From the NCBI GenBank assembly GCA_040403095.1, contig JBBALI010000003.1, forward strand, positions 1-64,000: a DNA stretch of 64,000 nt. The letters are read 5' to 3'. Numbering within the stretch: the stretch's first letter is position 1; each line of letters opens with the position of its first letter. The position numbers were made by a program, and so were the translations under genes. Below, piece after piece: positions 62,673-64,000 of this stretch. The stretch is from JAQVCM01 sp040403095. Lineage in GTDB: Bacteria > Bacteroidota > Bacteroidia > Flavobacteriales_D > Crocinitomicaceae. The notes beneath the pieces are model-generated. The model ran no database searches. It had not been told where the DNA came from and was given only the letters and a program-made list of their open reading frames with translations.

Positions 62673-63422
62673 CAAGGACCTTCAAATTCATCTGCAGGTT
62701 GGGAAGTACAAATTGATGCTAATTGTTCATTTACCTCTCAAGAAAATGGGCCAAATGACTGGAATGTTCTAGACGATTCGCCAGATAGATTAATTGAAGG
62801 AAATATCTTTTGTGATTGGGATAATTCAGTAGCACAGTCAGGTCTAGCTTTTATAAATCTCGTCTATATGGAAGCGGCAAAAGCAACTCTGCTGTTGCCA
62901 ATTGAGGAAGATTCAATATATGAATTTAGCGCATATTTCAAAATTAATACGTTTAGTGGTCTTTCAAATCAGCCGAATAGATTTTACATAAAGTTTTCAA
63001 ATACAAACGATTCAATTATATGTCCATACACTAATCAAACAAATTGGCTAAACTTTGACACTATCTTTAAAGCGAATTCAAATGCATATGAAATAGAAAT
63101 TTGGGTAAATGAATTTGCTCAAACAGGTGTTTACATTGATAATTTAAGTCTAAAAAAAATAAATGCAAGTTCAATTTTGGACTATGAACTAAATTTAGTT
63201 AAAGTCTTCCCAAACCCAGTAAACGACATCCTCCACATCGAATCAGAAAAACCACTAGAAAAAGTAGCTGTCTATAATTCTTTTGGTCAAATAATTTTCA
63301 CCAAACAAAATTTCCCCAATGACGATTATAATTTAAATCTTGAGCAAATAGATGCAGGAATTTATTTTGTCAAAATTCGAACTCAATCTTCCGAGATCGT
63401 TCAAAAAATAGCGGTGAATTGA
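62583..63422 (+). CDS. secreted protein with T9SS type A tail, first member of a tandem family
   Basis: The signal peptide (about 1-20, ending VHGQ) is followed by VNLVPNPSFE, the start of a carbohydrate-binding-like jelly roll found in many Bacteroidota secreted proteins. The module continues to about 195 (DSIYEFSAYFKIN, VYIDNLSLKKI). The last 75 residues (VFPNPVNDILHIES, GIYFVKIRTQSSEIVQKIAVN) are a type A T9SS sorting domain. The start is GTG at 62583: an ATG five bases upstream reads ATG GCG TGA, a dead-end frame overlapping the start. 279 residues with no catalytic domain. Confidence 0.85.
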   Translation: MKKLIFSLFLCFALLEVHGQVNLVPNPSFEQGPSNSSAGWEVQIDANCSFTSQENGPNDWNVLDDSPDRLIEGNIFCDWDNSVAQSGLAFINLVYMEAAKATLLLPIEEDSIYEFSAYFKINTFSGLSNQPNRFYIKFSNTNDSIICPYTNQTNWLNFDTIFKANSNAYEIEIWVNEFAQTGVYIDNLSLKKINASSILDYELNLVKVFPNPVNDILHIESEKPLEKVAVYNSFGQIIFTKQNFPNDDYNLNLEQIDAGIYFVKIRTQSSEIVQKIAVN

Positions 63423-63571
63423 AATTCGTTAAAAACTTAAAAACCAAACCCATTCTGAACATTTTTTCTTAATTTAATGGCGTGAAAAAATTAATCTCTT
63501 CGTTGTTCTTGTGTTTTGCTTTGTTGGAAGTTCATGGGCAAGTGAATTTGGTGCCTAATCCGAGTTTTGAG
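63411..63571 (+). repeat. 161-base repeat, copy 2: end of first paralogue, intergenic region, start of second
   Basis: Nearly identical to 62512-62672. Four of the mismatches lie in the signal-peptide region, one changing Phe to Ser and three silent. Confidence 0.88.
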
Positions 63572-64000
63572 GAGTATTCACAGTGCCCCGAATTTGAAGA
63601 TCAAATTCAATTTGCAAATGGATGGAGTAAATTTAGCGTTGGAATGTCAACACCCGATTATTATAATTCTTGTGGTTTATCTGCTGGATATGGTGTTCCT
63701 AAAAGTTTAGGAGATTATCAAGATGATAATAGAAATTGTGGTGCTTATGCAGGACTTATTACCTTTGCAACTAGCCTTACTAATTATCGAGAACAAATTG
63801 GTATTCAATTAAATCAACAATTAATAATAGGTCAAATTTATTATATTTCCTTTTACACAGTATTAGGACAAAGTAATATTGGAGGAAATCATAATGGTAT
63901 GCCTTCCAATAATATCGGTATTCGTCTATCTACTGTTTCCTATGGTGCAAATAATCCCGCACCAATAAATAATCTTTCACACTTAAATTCAGATTCAATA
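63482..64000 (+). CDS. secreted paralogue, second member of the tandem family (3' end outside window)
   Basis: GTG at 63482 opens a frame that stays open for 173 codons to the window end. The first 30 residues (signal peptide, VHGQ, VNLVPNPSFEE) are almost identical to the gene at 62583. After that the sequence diverges completely: EYSQCPEFEDQIQFANGWSK, GVPKSLGDYQDDNRNCGAYAG, NYREQIGIQLNQQLIIGQIYYISFY. This is the fuller version of the NLVPNPSFEEYxxCP module typical of Bacteroidota T9SS or OmpA-fused proteins. Whether it also ends in a sorting domain cannot be seen. Confidence 0.82.
   Translation, partial: MKKLISSLFLCFALLEVHGQVNLVPNPSFEEYSQCPEFEDQIQFANGWSKFSVGMSTPDYYNSCGLSAGYGVPKSLGDYQDDNRNCGAYAGLITFATSLTNYREQIGIQLNQQLIIGQIYYISFYTVLGQSNIGGNHNGMPSNNIGIRLSTVSYGANNPAPINNLSHLNSDSI

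Overview
The window is AT-rich, densely packed bacterial DNA from a member of the Bacteroidota. A flavobacterium-like lineage fits best, possibly near Fluviicola/Crocinitomicaceae, but that is inference from gene content. The evidence is: type IX secretion (T9SS) tails of both type A and type B; Bacteroidota-restricted outer-membrane families (DUF6089-, DUF5723-, choice-of-anchor-L-like); an alternative-complex/caa3-type oxidase accessory operon with two subunit III genes; the family-specific arginine decarboxylase; and promoters with the Bacteroidota -7 element TAnnTTTG. A 100-base run of N at 62221-62320 shows this is a draft scaffold. No rRNA, tRNA, IS element, prophage or CRISPR array was seen.

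Layout. 1-1.9 kb: a sensor kinase (5' end outside the window) and its response regulator. 2.1-7.5 kb: a heme-copper oxidase maturation operon (heme O synthase, two subunit III proteins, subunit IV, two Sco-like proteins, DUF420 membrane protein). 7.5-11.1 kb (minus): rbfA, a LolC/E-type permease with no normal start codon, an outer-membrane barrel and KDO transferase waaA. 11.2-16.3 kb: an MsbA-like exporter, a large T9SS type B adhesin-like protein, riboflavin synthase. 16.3-22.8 kb: surface proteins (DUF6089 barrel, lipoprotein plus DUF5723 pair, tandem OmpA-domain protein), NAD kinase and a CBS-ACT protein. 23-30.4 kb: pdxJ, a candidate small RNA, purK-purE, a NamZ-like lipoprotein, a second LolC/E-type permease and a methyltransferase. 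30.5-35 kb (minus): PASTA protein, T9SS type A protein, ribF and an overlapping LRR protein, opposite ddl. 36.3-39.4 kb: rfbB, an HTH-Fic protein, a DUF2279 protein. 39.5-46.7 kb (minus): fabF, sufT/sufE/sufS, a lipoprotein, an AlgX/AlgI-like polymer O-acetylation pair, gcvH. 46.9-49 kb: prfB, an ArsC-like protein, a LOG-family protein. 49.2-58.5 kb (minus): an exopolysaccharide cassette (glycosyltransferase, Wza-like, Wzc-like, WecA-like) running into a lytic transglycosylase and uvrA. 58.7-61.7 kb: PBP4-type peptidase and arginine decarboxylase. 61.8-64 kb: a gene cut by the assembly gap, duplicated terminator repeats, and the start of a tandem array of secreted T9SS paralogues that runs out of the window.

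Most of the window is ordinary core genome concerned with the cell envelope, respiration and cofactors. The accessory part is the last 2 kb, where near-identical repeats spanning gene end, intergenic region and signal peptide point to recombination-driven expansion of a secreted protein family. Other items worth a second look are an apparent small RNA at about 23.87-23.96 kb, several promoters whose -7 box lies only 3-9 bases before the start codon (likely leaderless messages), an ATA/ATT-start permease, and a (Tyr-Gly)8 codon repeat in the Wzc kinase tail.
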